Positions 10,865 to 23,395 of a stretch of DNA of 64,000 bases are shown here, piece after piece. The notes beneath the pieces are model-generated. The model ran no database searches and was not told the origin of the DNA. It saw nothing but the letters and a program-made list of their open reading frames with translations. A program made the translations under genes and the position numbers. The DNA lies in contig CM034236.1 in assembly GCA_019916065.1 (NCBI GenBank), positions 48,165,144 through 48,229,143 of the forward strand, written 5' to 3'. The DNA comes from Vitellaria paradoxa (taxonomy: Eukaryota > Streptophyta > Magnoliopsida > Ericales > Sapotaceae). Positions within the stretch are counted from its first letter, which is position 1; each line of letters starts with the position of its first letter.

Positions 10865-13800
10865 CTACCGATAATAGATAAGGAAAACTACCAACATCGA
10901 CAAAATAAACCTATCTACCAACAATAGACAAAGGAAACTGCCAACCTTGAACCAAATATAGATTTGTAGGAGTACTTGGGAAACCGTACAGTCAATTAAC
11001 CTCAACCGAACCAAGTCCATGACTGAATAGATCAGAGTGATTTCATTCTTAGGAGGATCTCCATGAAACTGTGAATTCCTTTCTCTCTATATCAAATAAA
11101 CAATTGCAGCAAATGAGAGACGACCAATACAAGTAAGTAAGGAGGCACTTTTAAAAGTAAAGCATGCCCATAACCATGTATTCAACCAAGATGTAGATGA
11201 GACTTGAAGAGCACATTTGTCAAGAACTATTTTCCAAATCCTAAAGGAAAATGGACAACCAAAAAATAGGTGATCACGATCCTCCACAGTATCCCCACAA
11301 AGATGACATTGCATTTGTTGAATCATTCCAAACGAGAGAAATCTATCCTAAGTAGATAAACTGCCACGCATAGCAACCCACAAAATAAAAGCATGGCGAG
11401 GAATATAGTTCTTAAACCAAACAAGATGCTTCCAAGGCATACAAGGAAAGTAAGAACAAAGGACCTCCCATGCAACCTTAATAAAAAAATCCTTCTTTCT
11501 ATTCCACATCACCTGGTCACCCCTAGAGCAATTTGGAGGTGATATGGAAAGAGTTTCCTCTTTCAATTCAAGAAGCTTATTAGAATTTGCAAACGGATAA
11601 TTCCAATGTCCCATAGATATAATGGCCTTAACTTTAGCATCCTTTGGTAGACCAGAATCATAAATAACTCGGGCACTAGCAGAATGACATATTGGACCTC
11701 TTGGCATCCAAGAGTCAAACCATAATGATGTATGAGCACCATCCCCAATTTGCAAACTAAAGAATGGTCGTACTTTCTCCCGTAGCTTTAGGATTTTCCT
11801 CCATGTCCATGAGCAATTTCAAGGAACTTTAGCAAACCAAAACTGCTCCTTATTAAGAAGGTTCTGCTTAACCCAAGACACCTATAATGAAGTAGAACAG
11901 GGCTGGCAAAGTAGCCATATATACCTTGTTATTACAGCTAGGTTCCATTCTCTTATTTTCCTTATACCAAGCCTTCCCTCATCCTTTGGCCGAGAAACTT
12001 CATCCCAAGAAACTTTAATTCTATGCCGTTTCAGTGAAACTCTATTCCATAGGAACACAGAGAGAGTGGTTTCAATAGACTTAGCAACTTTAGAAGGTAG
12101 AAAAAAATGATAACTCCAAAAGGCTTGCATGCTAAATGGTACCGATTAAATGAGTTGAAGTCGACCAGCAAAGGATAAGAAATGATTAGTCCAATTTTTT
12201 ATCCTCTTCAAAATTCTATCTTCCGGAGCACGACAATCAAGTGTCTTAAGTTTTGTAGATATGAGCGGAACCCCCAAATACTTCAATGACAAAGCACCTA
12301 CCTGAAAACCCAGATAGTTAACAATACTAGTTTGCACCGAGTCCTCAACTCCAGAGAGAAAAATGGTACTTTTGGCAGGTTGAAGTCCCAAAGGAGAATA
12401 GAAAGTCTCCAAAGCCTGCTTCACCACTTTAATGGATGCCAAGTCCCCCTTATAGAAAATCATCAAATCATTAGCAAAGTAAAGATGAGAGAGACGAGAT
12501 TTCCAACATCTCCAGTGAAACTTAAAACTCAAGAGAATCTTGAATCTTCTTATTTAGAATACGAGAAAATACCTCCATACGTATAACAAACAAAAGGGGG
12601 GATATTGGATCTCCTTACCAAATGCCTTTCTTGCCTTCAAAATATCCATGAAACTCTCCATTACTAGAGACTAAAAACCTTGAGGTGGAGACACAAGCAT
12701 GCGCCCATCCAATAAATTTAGGCGGAAATCCCAACAATTGTAGGGTATCCTAAAGAAAATCCCACCTCATAGAACCATACGCTTTCATTAGATCAACCTT
12801 AAAAGCACACCGTAGAGAAATAGATTGACGATGATAACCCCGCACCAACTCTTGAGCCATTAAAATATTATCACCAATAAGTCTTCCTTGAACAAATGTC
12901 GCCTGAGCTTGATTCACAATGTGAGGAAGAACTTGATTTAAATGGTTAGCCAACAGCTTAGTGATACATTTATAAATAGTGTTGCAACACAAGATCGGCC
13001 TAAAATTCTTCAATTTAGAAGCATTTGGAACTTTGGGAATAAGGGCTATAATGGTTGATTAGATTCCTTTAATAAAATTGAAGAAAAGAAAAACTCCTTA
13101 ATTATTGCGGTGACTTTTGGGCCCACTATATGCCAAGTTTTCCGAAAGAAGAAAATGTTGAAACCATCAGGCCCAGGGGTTTTACTAGGATGCAAACTGA
13201 ATATAGCTTCCCAAATATCCAAATCTAAAATTTCAGCTCCTAACATTCCAATTTGGCTTTCAGACAATGAGTGAGAAACAAAATCCTGTAAGACTTCCCC
13301 TCCTGCATAAGGAATTGAGCTCTCAAAGCCAAGCAGCCGCGTATAAAAATCAACAATCGCTATAGCTATGTTCTCTTTTCCCTTAATCCATTCCCTATCC
13401 TCTCGTTGGATCTCTAAAATCTTTTTCACATTCTGCCTCCCTTTAATGAAATTGAAGAAAAATGTAGAGTTTTTATATCCTTCAGCTAGCCATTATGTCA
13501 TACTCTTTTGTCTAGCATAACTTTCCAAGCCACGGCTTGTAAATGCAAAACGGTTAAGACAATCGCTCTCTTTTTCAAGAATTTCTAGATCACCTCCGCA
13601 AGAAGCAATAGAAGTCTGGATAGAACCCAATTCAACTCGTAAAGGATCAAGAGTACCATAGAGCTCCTTATTGTTTTTTGAACTCATCTTCTTCAAAGCT
13701 AGCTTAAGAAGCTTCAACTTATTATAAACCCGAAACATTGCATAACCATTCACATTAGCTTGCCAAACCCACTGGACCAATGGAAAAAACTCCTCAAATT

Positions 13801-14554
13801 CAACCCAAAAATTAAAAAATCCGAAGGGCCTACGATAGGAAGGTGTAGTAATCCCCAAATCAACAATTACTGGAGAATGGTCTGAAACACCATATGGAAG
13901 AAAATCAGCCATAGACTACTCAAATAAAGAAAGCTAAGAAGCATTAATCACTGCCCTATCAAGCTTACGCCTAATATGACCTAATTCCCTTAAATTGTGC
14001 CAAGAATACGAAAGACCCCCAAATCGCAAATCATCTAAGCCCGCTTCTAATAAACAATCATTCAATTCATCCATGAAACAAGGCCATTCTACACTACCCT
14101 CTTATCTTTCATGTCGAAACTGAATTGCATTGAAGTCCCCCATTATAAGCCAAGGTGTAGCAGCAAACAACTCTAAAGAAATTTTAAGATTATCAAAGTC
14201 TTCAAACAGAAATATCATTAGAGCCATAAACAAAAGAGACAATAAAGGAGATCCCGACTCCACAATAGTAACCAAAAGATGCACAAATTGACTTCCCATG
14301 GAAAGAACAATAGCTTGCACCTTGGTCAGGTTCCATTCTACCCAAATTTGGCCATTCTCATCAAATTCATAAATGGCAGCATACTTCCATCCCTTTACCA
14401 ATCCATGCTCAAGTTTATCTTTATTACTAGGCTTTATCTTTGTTTCTAACAAAGCACAACAAGTTAAACCATGAACAGAAACTAGATGACGTACCTCTGA
14501 TTGCTTTAAGGGGTCATTCAAACCCCTAATATTCTAGGAGGCAATCTTAATCAT
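10865..14554 (-). pseudogene. LINE ORF2: endonuclease, reverse transcriptase and zf-RVT, degenerate
   Basis: ORF2 makes the nick and copies the LINE RNA at the target. The ATG at 14554 lies 7 nt after the ORF1 stop. The endonuclease domain (14535-13493) shows the block NIRGLNDP, the catalytic region LLETKI, the motif GDFN, and SDHSPVIVDLG. The reverse transcriptase (13429-12146) shows KTPGPDGFN, FRPILCCNTIYK, QATFVQGR and the palm motif. The palm motif reads FAND instead of FADD (about 12468-12480), so a catalytic aspartate is lost. Near the C-terminus lie WVAMRGSLST and CHLCGDTVEDRDHLFFGCPF (zf-RVT, 11755-11087). Weak continuation runs to about 10865. At least seven frames are needed, and several tryptophans are stops (for example in the N-terminal SWNIRG block and in YLIWRERN). 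Confidence 0.85.
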
Positions 14555-15894
14555 TGTAGCTTTAAAAAGAACAATCTCCTGGGGTACCATCAAACCCCAC
14601 CTTATTCTTTTTAGAATCATTCTTCTTCTTCTTCTTTTTTAGAGTCCAGCCATCCACCAAAGTCTCCATCTGAAGAGAAGATGAATCAATAGGAGTGGAT
14701 CTTGAGTCCAGGGAAATTTCGATAGCTCCATGTGCCAAGTCTAAACTTACAACTGGGGCTTGTACAAGGTCCTCATCCACAGTAGAAGGGGAAATAAAAG
14801 AATCCTTAGGAACTGAAGCATCCTCCATCGCGCGATTATCAACCACATGGTTATCCTCCTCTATAATCGCGTTAAAAGGAATAATATTCATAATCTCCCT
14901 TGCATTTTCGTTAGTATCTAAAACAGCAAAAGAATTATCAAAATTACAAGATTTAGAAATTTCACCAGCTTTCCAAATAGGAGAAGGAGTCCGATCAACC
15001 AAAGGGGCCTTCCCCTTCCTCTTAACATGCTGTCATTCCTCTTTCTTAGAAGCTTGAGGAGTAGTATCCACTGTAGAGGAATCTTTTTGAACCCATTCTT
15101 GTCGTGGTTGACGCTTGCATGATCTAGTCATGTGGCCAAACTCCTTACAATAATCACACTTCTTAGGGACCCAATTATACTCAACTGAAACCTCCACCAA
15201 AGAACCATCTTCTAATTCAAGATTGAAGGAGCTTGATAGTGTTGCATCAATCCCAACCTCAATACATATCCGCATATAGTTAATTCGTTAATAGTTTCTG
15301 TCATTCTATCAGTATGTAAAGGCTTGCCAACCACACTTGTAATAAAACTTAACCCTTCTTCATTCCAATATTCAAAAGGGATATTAGAAAAGTGAACCTA
15401 AATTGAAACCTATTTACAACCAACCTTGGAGAGATTCATACCATTTTTCCACCTTTGCAAGAAGATAGGCCTCCCTTCAAAATACCAAGGACCCCCATCA
15501 ATCATTAAAGACATTGTTTCAGAACTTGAAAACCGAAAGAAATAAAAACCATTGTTATTTGCAAGAACTTCCGTAAGCCTTTTAGAACCCCATAATCTGA
15601 ATGCAACCATTTGAACCAACGAATATGGAAATTTGTCCAAGAAGAAACCTGCTAGCGTAGCACTCCACTAAATTTTATCTTTTTACGCAATAGAAGCTTG
15701 TGGTTTAATGGTGATAATCCCATCCGAATAGGGTTAAGGTGGTTGGATATATGAAAGTTTCATGGAAAATGAAGACTCACCTGCAACAATGGTCGCCCAT
15801 GATGCTTTCCCTCCACTAGAAGGAACATTATCCCCACGTGCAGCATTGGGAGATGCTGAAATTGGAGAAGAAACCAAAACCGAATCTTCCTCAT

Positions 15895-16178
15895 TGAATT
15901 GTATTGCAACTTCTGTTGCAATTTCTGATGCTAAATAATAGGCTAGTAGTTGCAAATTTTTAGTTATCTTTTGGATAATTATTTGTTTGAATTGTGGTAG
16001 TTATCTTTTAGTAGTTATCTTTTGATAGTTATCTATTTGAGTTTGAATTCTAGTCAAAGTTGTTGCTATTTTCAAGGAGATAATCTTTCTTTTCTGTTAA
16101 AAAAACTTGTATAAATTTGATTCTTATCAATGAGAAGAAGTAGACAAGTTTCAGTCTCCAAAAATTTCTTATTCTACA
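15895..16178 (+). repeat. Copia 5' LTR
   Basis: Starts TGAATTGTATTGCAAC and ends ATTCTACA. It pairs with 20135-20420, with mostly C/T and A/G differences and one or two small indels near the end. An internal near-repeat of TAGTTATCTTTTGGATAATT-like strings is present. Confidence 0.9.
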
Positions 16179-16180
16179 AT

Positions 16181-16192
16181 TGGTATCAGAGC
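16181..16192 (+). other. Copia primer binding site
   Basis: TGGTATCAGAGC lies 2 nt after the 5' LTR. It is the common plant copia site complementary to initiator methionine tRNA. Confidence 0.9.
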
Positions 16193-16279
16193 ACTCATAA
16201 ATCTTAGAGGGCCTGTGTTTGAGTGAAAACTTGTGAGAAATCCTTTATCATCTAAATTTTCTGATTTGAGACTTCATCA

Positions 16280-19200
16280 ATGGCTTCAAACAATTTTTCC
16301 CTGTCTTCACTTTCTGTTTTCTCAGGAGAAAATTACTAGTTTTGGGCTGTCAAAATGAAGGCCTACTTGCAGGCATTTGACTTATGGGATATGGTGGAAA
16401 ACGACACTGATCCAAACCATTGCTAGCCAACCCAACTCTAGCTCAAATCAATAATCACAGTGAAGAAAAATCAAAGAAGTTCAAGGCAAAAACTTGCATT
16501 TATTCATCAGTTTCTGAGGCTATTTTCACAAGAATTATGACTTGTGAAACAGCAAAAGAAGCTTGGGACTTAATCAAGGAGGAGTACCAAGGTAATGAAA
16601 GTACAAAACAAATACAGGCTTTGAATCTTAGAAGGGAGTTTGAAACCAAGAAGATGACAGAATTTGAAAGTATTAAAGATTATGCTAGTAGGCTGATTTT
16701 CATTGTCAATAAATTCAGGCTACTAGGTGAAAAGCTACCTGATAGGAGAGTTGTTAAGAAAATCTTTGTGACTCTTCCCGAAAGGTTTGAATAAAAAATT
16801 TCTTCACTTAAGGAATCAAAAAACCTTTCTCAGATTACTTTGACAGAGTTGATTTATGCACTGCAAGCTCAAGAACAAAGAAGGGCCATAAAAAATGACG
16901 AGGTGACAGAAGGAGTATTCCAAGCAAAAAGAAAAGAATCTGCCAGTCAAGTGGAAAAGGTAGATAGCTACATTGGAGTAAAAAGAATAAAAATGAAGAA
17001 GATTGCAGTAAATGTGGTGAAAGAAGAAACAAATATCCCCCATGTCCACACTACAAAAGAACTTCACATAACCAAAAGTATTGTTGGTATAGACCTGATG
17101 TTCAATGCAGGGCATGCAACCAAATGGGTCACATGGAAAATGTGTGCAAAAATAAAAAACAAGAAACATACAGCTGAAAGTCATCAAAAGCAAGAAGAGC
17201 AATTATTTGTGGTAACCTGTTTTGCAACCAACAAGACCAATGATGCATGGCTTATTGATAGTGGCTGTACTCATCATATGACATTTGATGAAAGCTTGTT
17301 CAAGGAACTGGACATGACAGAAATCTCAAAGGTCAAAATTGGGAATAAAGATCACATTGAAGTAAAAGGTAAAGGAGTTGTTGCAATTGAAGCTCCAACA
17401 AGTATTAAACTTATATCAGATGTTTTGTTTGTACCTAGAATTGATCAAAATCTCCTTAATGTGGTTCAGTTGTTGGAAAAGAATTATTCTGTGGTGTTTA
17501 AGGATAGGGCATGCTTGATATATGATTCTAATGGGTGTGAATTATTTTCTATTAAGATGAAAGGAAAATGTTTTTCACTAAATTGTTTGCAAACTGATTC
17601 AAGGGCATATCTTAGTTCAGTGGATCAAACTGAACTATGGCATAAGAGATTAGGCCATTTTCATTACTCTGCATTGCATTATATGCAGAAAAATGAATTA
17701 GTGCAGGAGATGCCTAATATTGAAATATGCTCACAAGTATGTGAAGTCTGTCAATATAGAAAGCAATGCAGATTACCATTTCCACTAAACAAAGCTTGGA
17801 AAGCAGTTGAAAAACTCCAACTTATTCATACGGGTTTATATGGGTCAATGAGAACTTTATCCTTGAATGGAAGCAGGATTATATTGCATTTATTGATGAT
17901 TATACTAGAATGTGTTGGGTATATTTTATGAAACAGAAATCTGGGGTTGCAGATGTGTTTTTGGAAGTTTAAAAATTGGATTGAAAATCAAAGTAGCCAC
18001 AAAATAAAGGTGATCATGTCTGATAATGGAATTGAATACACTTCTAATCAATTTAATAAGTTTTGTGAAAATGCAGGTATTGAGTATCAGTTGACAATAA
18101 CATACACTTCTCAGCAAAATGGAGTAAGTGAGAGAAAGAACAGAACAATGATAGAGATGGTTAGGTGCTTGCTCTTTGAGAAGAAATTGCTAAAGGCATT
18201 TTGGGCAGAATCTGTCAATACTGCAGTGTATCTACTCAACAGATTGCCAACAAAAAAACTAAAGAAAAAGACTCCATTTGAAGCCTGGCATGATTACAAA
18301 CCCTCAATGTAGCACTTAAAAGTATTTGGTTGTATTTGTTACACACATGTGCTGTAAAGAGATAAAAACTTAACAAAAAGGCTGAGATTAGAATTTTTAT
18401 TGGCTACAGCAGCATTTCAAAAGGCTATAAGGTTTATCAACCTCTAACAGGAAAGGTGATAGTCAGCAGAGACTTCAAGTTCAATGAAGAGGAGACTGAC
18501 ATATTTGGAGATGAAGCTATTGATCATGAACCTGTAAGAGGTACCAGACCACTTGCTGATTTTTATCAAAGCTATAATATTGCTATACTTGGGCTTGCAG
18601 GATATAAAGAAGCAGCAAAAGATTCAAAGTGGATAGCAGCAATAGAAGAAGAGCTAAAAATGATTGAAAAGAACCAAACTTGGATTCTTGTTGACAAACC
18701 AAGTCATAAGAAACCAATTGGAGTAAAATGGGTGTTCAGGACCAAACTAAATGCTAATGGTTCAGTCAACAAACACAAAGCAAGACTGGTGGTCAAAGGA
18801 TATGCTCAACAATATGGCATGGATTTTTCAGAGACATTTGCTCCTGTTGCAAGGTTGGGCATTATTAGAATCCTGTTGGCCTTAGCAGCTCAAATGAGTG
18901 GAAAATTTTTTCAGCTTGATGTCAAATCAGCATTCCTGAATGGTTACTTGGAGGAGGAAATTTATGTTGAGCAGCCAGAAGATTTTATTGTAAAGGGAAG
19001 TGAGAACAAGGTGTACAAGCTCAAAAAGGCCTTGTATGGCTTGAAACAAGCCCCCCAAGAGATTGGTACAGTAGGATTGACAATCACCTACTCAAGCTGG
19101 GATTCAAGAAGAGCTTAAGTGAATCAACTCTATATATCAAGGTTGCTGAAAATAATGATGTGCTAATTATTTCTTTATATGTTGATGATTTGCTTGTCAC

Positions 19201-20137
19201 AGGAAGCAATTCAGGCTTGGTGAATATGTTAAAAGCTCAATTGATGAAAGAGTTTGAGATGACAGACTTGGGTGAAATGTCATATTTTCTTGGCATGGAA
19301 ATTTTGCAATCTCAAAATAAAATTTTCATATGTCAACAAAAGTATGCAAGAGAGGTGCTTAAAAAATTCAACATGGAGAACTGCAAGCCTGTAAGCATTC
19401 CATTGATGCAGAATGAAAAACTAAGCAAAGAAGATGGCTTTTCCAAAGCAGATGAAGGTTTGTATAGAAGTCTTATAGACTGCCTGATGTATCTTACAGC
19501 AACAAGACCTGACATCATGTATTCTATGAGTTTACTCTCAAGGTTTATGCACTGTGCAAATGAGGCCCATTTTAGGTCTGCAAAAAGAGTTCTAAGATAT
19601 GTTAAGGGTACAATTGATTATGGAATTTGGTTCCAAAAAACTAACAAGATAAAGTTGTATGGTTTTGTTGATAGTGATTGCGCAGGATCATGTGATGATA
19701 TGAGAAGCACCTCAGGTTACTTGTTTAGCTTTCGTTCAGGTTGTTTTTCTTGGAGTTCAAGAAAACAAGATGTTGTTGCTCAATCCGCAGCGGAAGTAGA
19801 ATATATTGCTACTGTTCATGTTGCAAATCAAGCTATTTGGTTAAGAAAGTTGCTGGCTGATTTAAACTTTGTTCAAAAGGAAGCAACAGAGATTTATGTT
19901 GATAATCAAACTGCCATTGCAATTTCAAATAATCCTGTGTTTCATAGCAGGACTAAGCACTTCAAGATCAAATATTGCTTTATTAGAGAAGTTTAGAAAA
20001 GCGACGAGATTGTTCTTTTGCATTGCAAAACTGATGAACAGTTAGCTGATATTTTGACAAAGGCAATATCTAAGGTCAGATTTGAACAGCTAAGGAAAAA
20101 GTTGGGAGTCTGCAGCAGTAGCAAGGAGGAGTGTTGA
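16280..20137 (+). pseudogene. Copia gag-pol polyprotein, degenerate
   Basis: Read from the ATG at 16280 (MASNNFSLSSL), with a TAG after the block FSGENY. Gag continues at 16420-16794 with the UBN2-type TCETAKEAWDLIKEEYQGNE. Next come a damaged zinc knuckle and the protease motif LIDSGCTHHM (about 17245-17275). The GAG-pre-integrase motif LWHKRLGHFHYSAL follows (about 17635-17680), then integrase (17947-18312) with IMSDNGIEYTS and TSQQNGVSERKNRTM. Reverse transcriptase follows (18456-19118), with KPIGVKWVFRTKLNANG and FFQLDVKSAFLNGYLEEEIY; the YVDD motif is at 19178-19190. RNase H follows, with GFVDSDCAG and AAEVEYIA, up to KTDEQLADILTKA. The final stop TGA is formed by the first three bases of the 3' LTR. 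At least five breaks make it non-functional. Confidence 0.9.
20120..20134 (+). other. Copia polypurine tract region
   Basis: The purine-rich AGCAAGGAGGAG lies immediately before the 3' LTR, at the position where plus-strand priming is expected. It also encodes the last codons of pol. Confidence 0.65.
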
Positions 20138-20420
20138 ACTGTATTGCAACTTCTGCTGCAATTTCTGATGCTAAATAATAGGCTGGTAGTTGCAAATTTT
20201 TAGTTATCTTTTGGATAATTATTTGTTTGAATTGTGGTAGTTATCTTTTAGTAGTTATCTTTTGATAGTCATCTATTTGAGTTTGAATTCTAGTCAAAGT
20301 TGTTGCTATTTTCATGGAGATAATCTTTCTTTTCTGTTAAAAAAACTTGTATAAATTTGATTCTTATCAATGAGAAGAAGTAGACAAGTTTCAGTCTCCA
20401 AAATTTTCTTTATTCTACAC
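20135..20420 (+). repeat. Copia 3' LTR
   Basis: Starts TGAACTGTATTGCAAC and ends TTATTCTACA, followed by the target duplication CTCCT. It is near-identical to 15895-16178. Confidence 0.9.
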
Positions 20421-20886
20421 TCCTTTATCCCGTCCCCATTATCCACCTTATCCAACATAGAGTTTTCATGAAGATCAACGTCGAAAACCCTATTGGGCAA
20501 ACCAGATTGCATATCAACATCCCCATCTGCAACCTTGCTTGAAACGTTATCTTCTTGATCACGCTTGGAGTCTTTAGAACCCCTAGGGTTTATTCCTTCA
20601 AGATTAGCAGATTCCAAGCCATAAACCCCATTGGAACTATAAGAAGCACCCCTTCGAGCAACATTGGAAGAAACTACCTTTGAAAAGTATCTGACCTTTA
20701 AAGCCTTATATAGGTTTGGTTGAGTATGGCGTCCTCTTTTGAAATCTTGTGGAGCCATGAAAGAACCAAGAACGTTTTTATTATTATGCACACTTCAACA
20801 TGCCGATGAGGTGTACTTAGCAATTCTCAGGCACTTGTTTTGCATTGATAATCGAACAACTTTGCGTCGATTAAGAAAAAAGGGTT

Positions 20887-21730
20887 AGTAAATAGTAAAA
20901 TGATGTTTTTCCACCAGTAATTAGTAATTAGCACATGTTCTCTAAGACAACAGTTCAAGATAAAAATTTTAAGGGTGAAAAATTATGATGGTAATTATTA
21001 CACTAATAATAGTTATGGAGTGATAAGTTCCTTATATTTGGATTGAGAAAGTAAATAATACCCAATATTAATTATAGTATTATGTTTAAAATGCTGAGAA
21101 ACAATGGTGCTTGAGAGAGAAAAGTAAAGAAATGTTTCACAGGATAATGAAAAAAAGATTTAGAGCATAATTTTTTATCACTCCTCGTTACCCGAACTAG
21201 AGTATAATTATTTATCACTCCTCGTTACCTACCTCTCCCACCAATAACATCTTATCCTTGTAAAAGAATTTTTACTCTAGTGTAATTGTTATCCCTTTTT
21301 CTAAACTAATGTAATAGAAGGCACAAATTACCCCAATAAAATTTACCTTCTGTTATCCCAAAACAAACACACCTTATGTATATATTAGTAATTCTATTTC
21401 CTTTTACAAATTCTTACCCCAAACACACTAAAGTATAAGAACCTCAAATCTCTCTTTTTTTTTTTTTTTTGGTAAGTAATTACAAAAATTTAGAGGAGAT
21501 ACGCTCTATGTACATTAAGTAGCTCACATTTTGTTATTGTGCTTGTGAGCATTTCAACTTATCTCCCAACCCAAAAAATAAAAATAAAAATGAAGTTCAG
21601 TCGCTGAACTGGAAAAAAAAAAATGTACGCATCTCATAGAAGAAGATTGATTGAGAAATGAATTATTGAGGTAAATTAGAACATCAAGCATGAGATAAGT
21701 CACGCACGAGATACCCCCTAAATAGAATAC
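20887..21730. other. Intergenic DNA; possible truncated retroposon end
   Basis: Mostly featureless. At 21452-21469 a T run is followed by GGTAAGTAATTACAAAAATT and a further ~100 bp. This resembles the poly(T)-headed 3' end of a 5'-truncated LINE on the minus strand, but no coding remnant is visible. Two near-copies of CACTCCTCGTTACC occur at about 21180 and 21217. Confidence 0.35.
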
Positions 21731-22299
21731 ACATCACATGGGAAGGGGACCAACCCAAGTTCTTGTTCTAAGATGCGGGTTTGACCCGCAAAAGCCAACA
21801 TATTGCATCAAGCAGAGGGTGACATTTAGATTGCAATCAGACCCTACAAACCAAAACAGCACAAACATGGTCTTTTATTTGAGAGAGGCTCTTTCAGATT
21901 CATTTCAATACTCCTTCCCTTTTCCCTTCACTGTTTTTCTCACCTGGTTTTGTTTGAATCCTTTCTTTTATTTGGGGGGTTAAGTTTTTGTTTGAATCAC
22001 TCATTTAAGAACCACCGTCTCTCCAATATATACGTTGTGTTTTGATCAGGAAAATGATATGCGACCGGGCATTTATGTAATTAAATAACATGCTAGTGAG
22101 TTATTTTTTATTTCAAAAGTAATGGGCACATGAACACGTACTTTAATCTAAAATAGATTTTGTTTAGAGTAATAAAAATTAAGATAAAATTTGATTTATA
22201 TTACTTTTTAATATTTGGAATGTAAACCACAAATCATAAAAGAGTAAAGAAAAATATTTCTATTCAAATAGATTTTCAAAAAAATTTTTTAATTTCTCT
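21731..22299. other. Intergenic DNA, nothing recognised
   Basis: The 81-codon plus frame at 21738-21983 has no recognisable family and no support from context. I see no other feature. Confidence 0.4.
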
Positions 22300-22520
22300 G
22301 TCAGAACTGTTTGAAATTTGTAAAAATATTATTAAAATTTAAAAAAAAAACTTCATTGAGATTTGTAAAAATTTATTAAAATTTGTAGAAATATATAATT
22401 TATAAAAATCCATGTAATTCAAGTTCAAAAAAATTTTTAAAAATTATAGGTTTTTTTAAAGTTTTTTAAAGTTTTTTTTTGGGGGGTGTTTTTTAGTGTT
22501 TCAAACGGGCTCATAGTGTG
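22300..22520. mobile_element. MITE-like element
   Basis: The left end (AACTGTTTGAAATTTG) and the reverse complement of the right end (GAGCCCGTTTGAAACAC) form an imperfect inverted repeat around a T/A-rich core. Ends are approximate. 22521-23160 holds nothing I can support. Confidence 0.4.
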
Positions 22521-23159
22521 ATATAGTGTGAGAAGAATATGCCGGAGAGGTGGAGAGTTATGAGTTTATCACTTCAAATAAAAAACACCCATTAAAATAC
22601 ACATTAGTTGCAAAAAAAAAGATATTATCAGACCATTTTGACAATTTTTTTCTGACATTCTTTTACTAGAAAAGAATTTTCCTTCAACTCTGAGCACAAA
22701 GACAGTCGCAACAAGAAATTAAATTGTTGTGTAAACAATGACCCAAATAAAGAAAACATAAGGTTCCACTGGCCAAGTGGCCAGTAAATCATAACAAATA
22801 AAATGAAACAACAAAAAGGCAAAAGGGGTCTTCTTGCAAGCAAAATATACAACCATAATTAGCAGCAAATGGTTTGAGTTTGTGTTTCTTCACAGTTCAC
22901 TTCACACTGTCTGCAAAATAACCATCAAAGAAATAGCACTCTTATGGTCTTACCTCTGTATTTGAGTCTGCACAACCAGGCCAATGAAACCTAAACGTGC
23001 TTGGATAACTGGTGACAAGTTCAATGGAAAGATTATCCAAACATAGACAGGGGAAGAAGGAAAAGCAACGTGCCATTCACTTACTTCAGTCTTTCCTACT
23101 CCCAGAAGGTTGAGAACTGAAATCCTCGGACGAAGCCCCTCTGAAAATCTGCTCTTCAC

Positions 23160-23395
23160 CAACTAAATCTAAGAGACTTCTGCAACGGTGCCATTAGAAG
23201 AAAATTGTACAATAGGTAAGAGAACATAGGACCCAATGCCGCACCTCACTGGAAATCAATGTCTGTGCAAATATTGGCAGATATTACAGGCCATGTTTTA
23301 GCTATGTGCCACACAAATGAACCATTGACATCCAAATACAGGTCAAGCTCTTTCCGCCTCTTATTACATCCATGGCCATAAGTCCCATAGGAAGC
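23160..23395 (-). other. Probable 3' untranslated region of the BZR1-family gene
   Basis: Sequence just downstream of the stop codon has more balanced composition than the surrounding AT-rich DNA. No polyadenylation site could be fixed. The extent is inference. Confidence 0.35.

Larger units (their letters stand above)
15895..20420 (+). mobile_element. Ty1/copia LTR retrotransposon, 4.5 kb, young
   Basis: Two LTRs of 284 and 286 bp begin TGAA and end TTCTACA. They enclose a tRNA-iMet-type primer site, a gag-pol frame and a polypurine tract. The flanking 5-bp target sequences are CTCAT (15890-15894) and CTCCT (20421-20425). The LTRs differ by roughly six or seven changes by eye, so the insertion is recent compared with the LINE it interrupts. 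Gag-pol is nevertheless broken by several stops and shifts. Confidence 0.9.
14562..20758 (-). pseudogene. LINE ORF1 (DUF4283 and CCHC zinc knuckle), split by copia
   Basis: ORF1 is the RNA-binding, gag-like protein of plant L1 elements. The start chosen is the ATG at 20758 (MAPQDFKRGR); an ATG at 20791 is also in frame. The first part is 20758-20426. After removal of the copia and one 5-bp duplication the frame rejoins at about 15890 (EDSVLVSSPISA). The DUF4283 region follows at about 15640-15410 (FRFSSSETMSLMIDGGPWYF). Next come the zinc knuckle CDYCKEFGHMTRSC (about 15195-15120) and a low-complexity, lysine-rich C-terminus ending at 14562. Stops and shifts separate the 15955-15734, 15640-15410, 15275-15033 and 15002-14562 blocks. 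Confidence 0.8.
10693..20874 (-). mobile_element. L1-type LINE, ~5.65 kb without its copia insertion
   Basis: A non-LTR retrotransposon on the minus strand with ORF1 (DUF4283 plus zinc knuckle), ORF2 (endonuclease, reverse transcriptase, zf-RVT), a 3' untranslated region and a poly(A) tail seen as a T run at about 10692-10706. The candidate target duplication is GAAAAAATGGGTT at 10681-10693 against GAAAAAAGGGTT at 20875-20886, one indel apart. That gives a full-length copy starting near 20874. All reading frames carry stops or shifts. A copia element (15895-20420, with its TSDs) splits ORF1. It must therefore be older than the copia. Confidence 0.85.
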
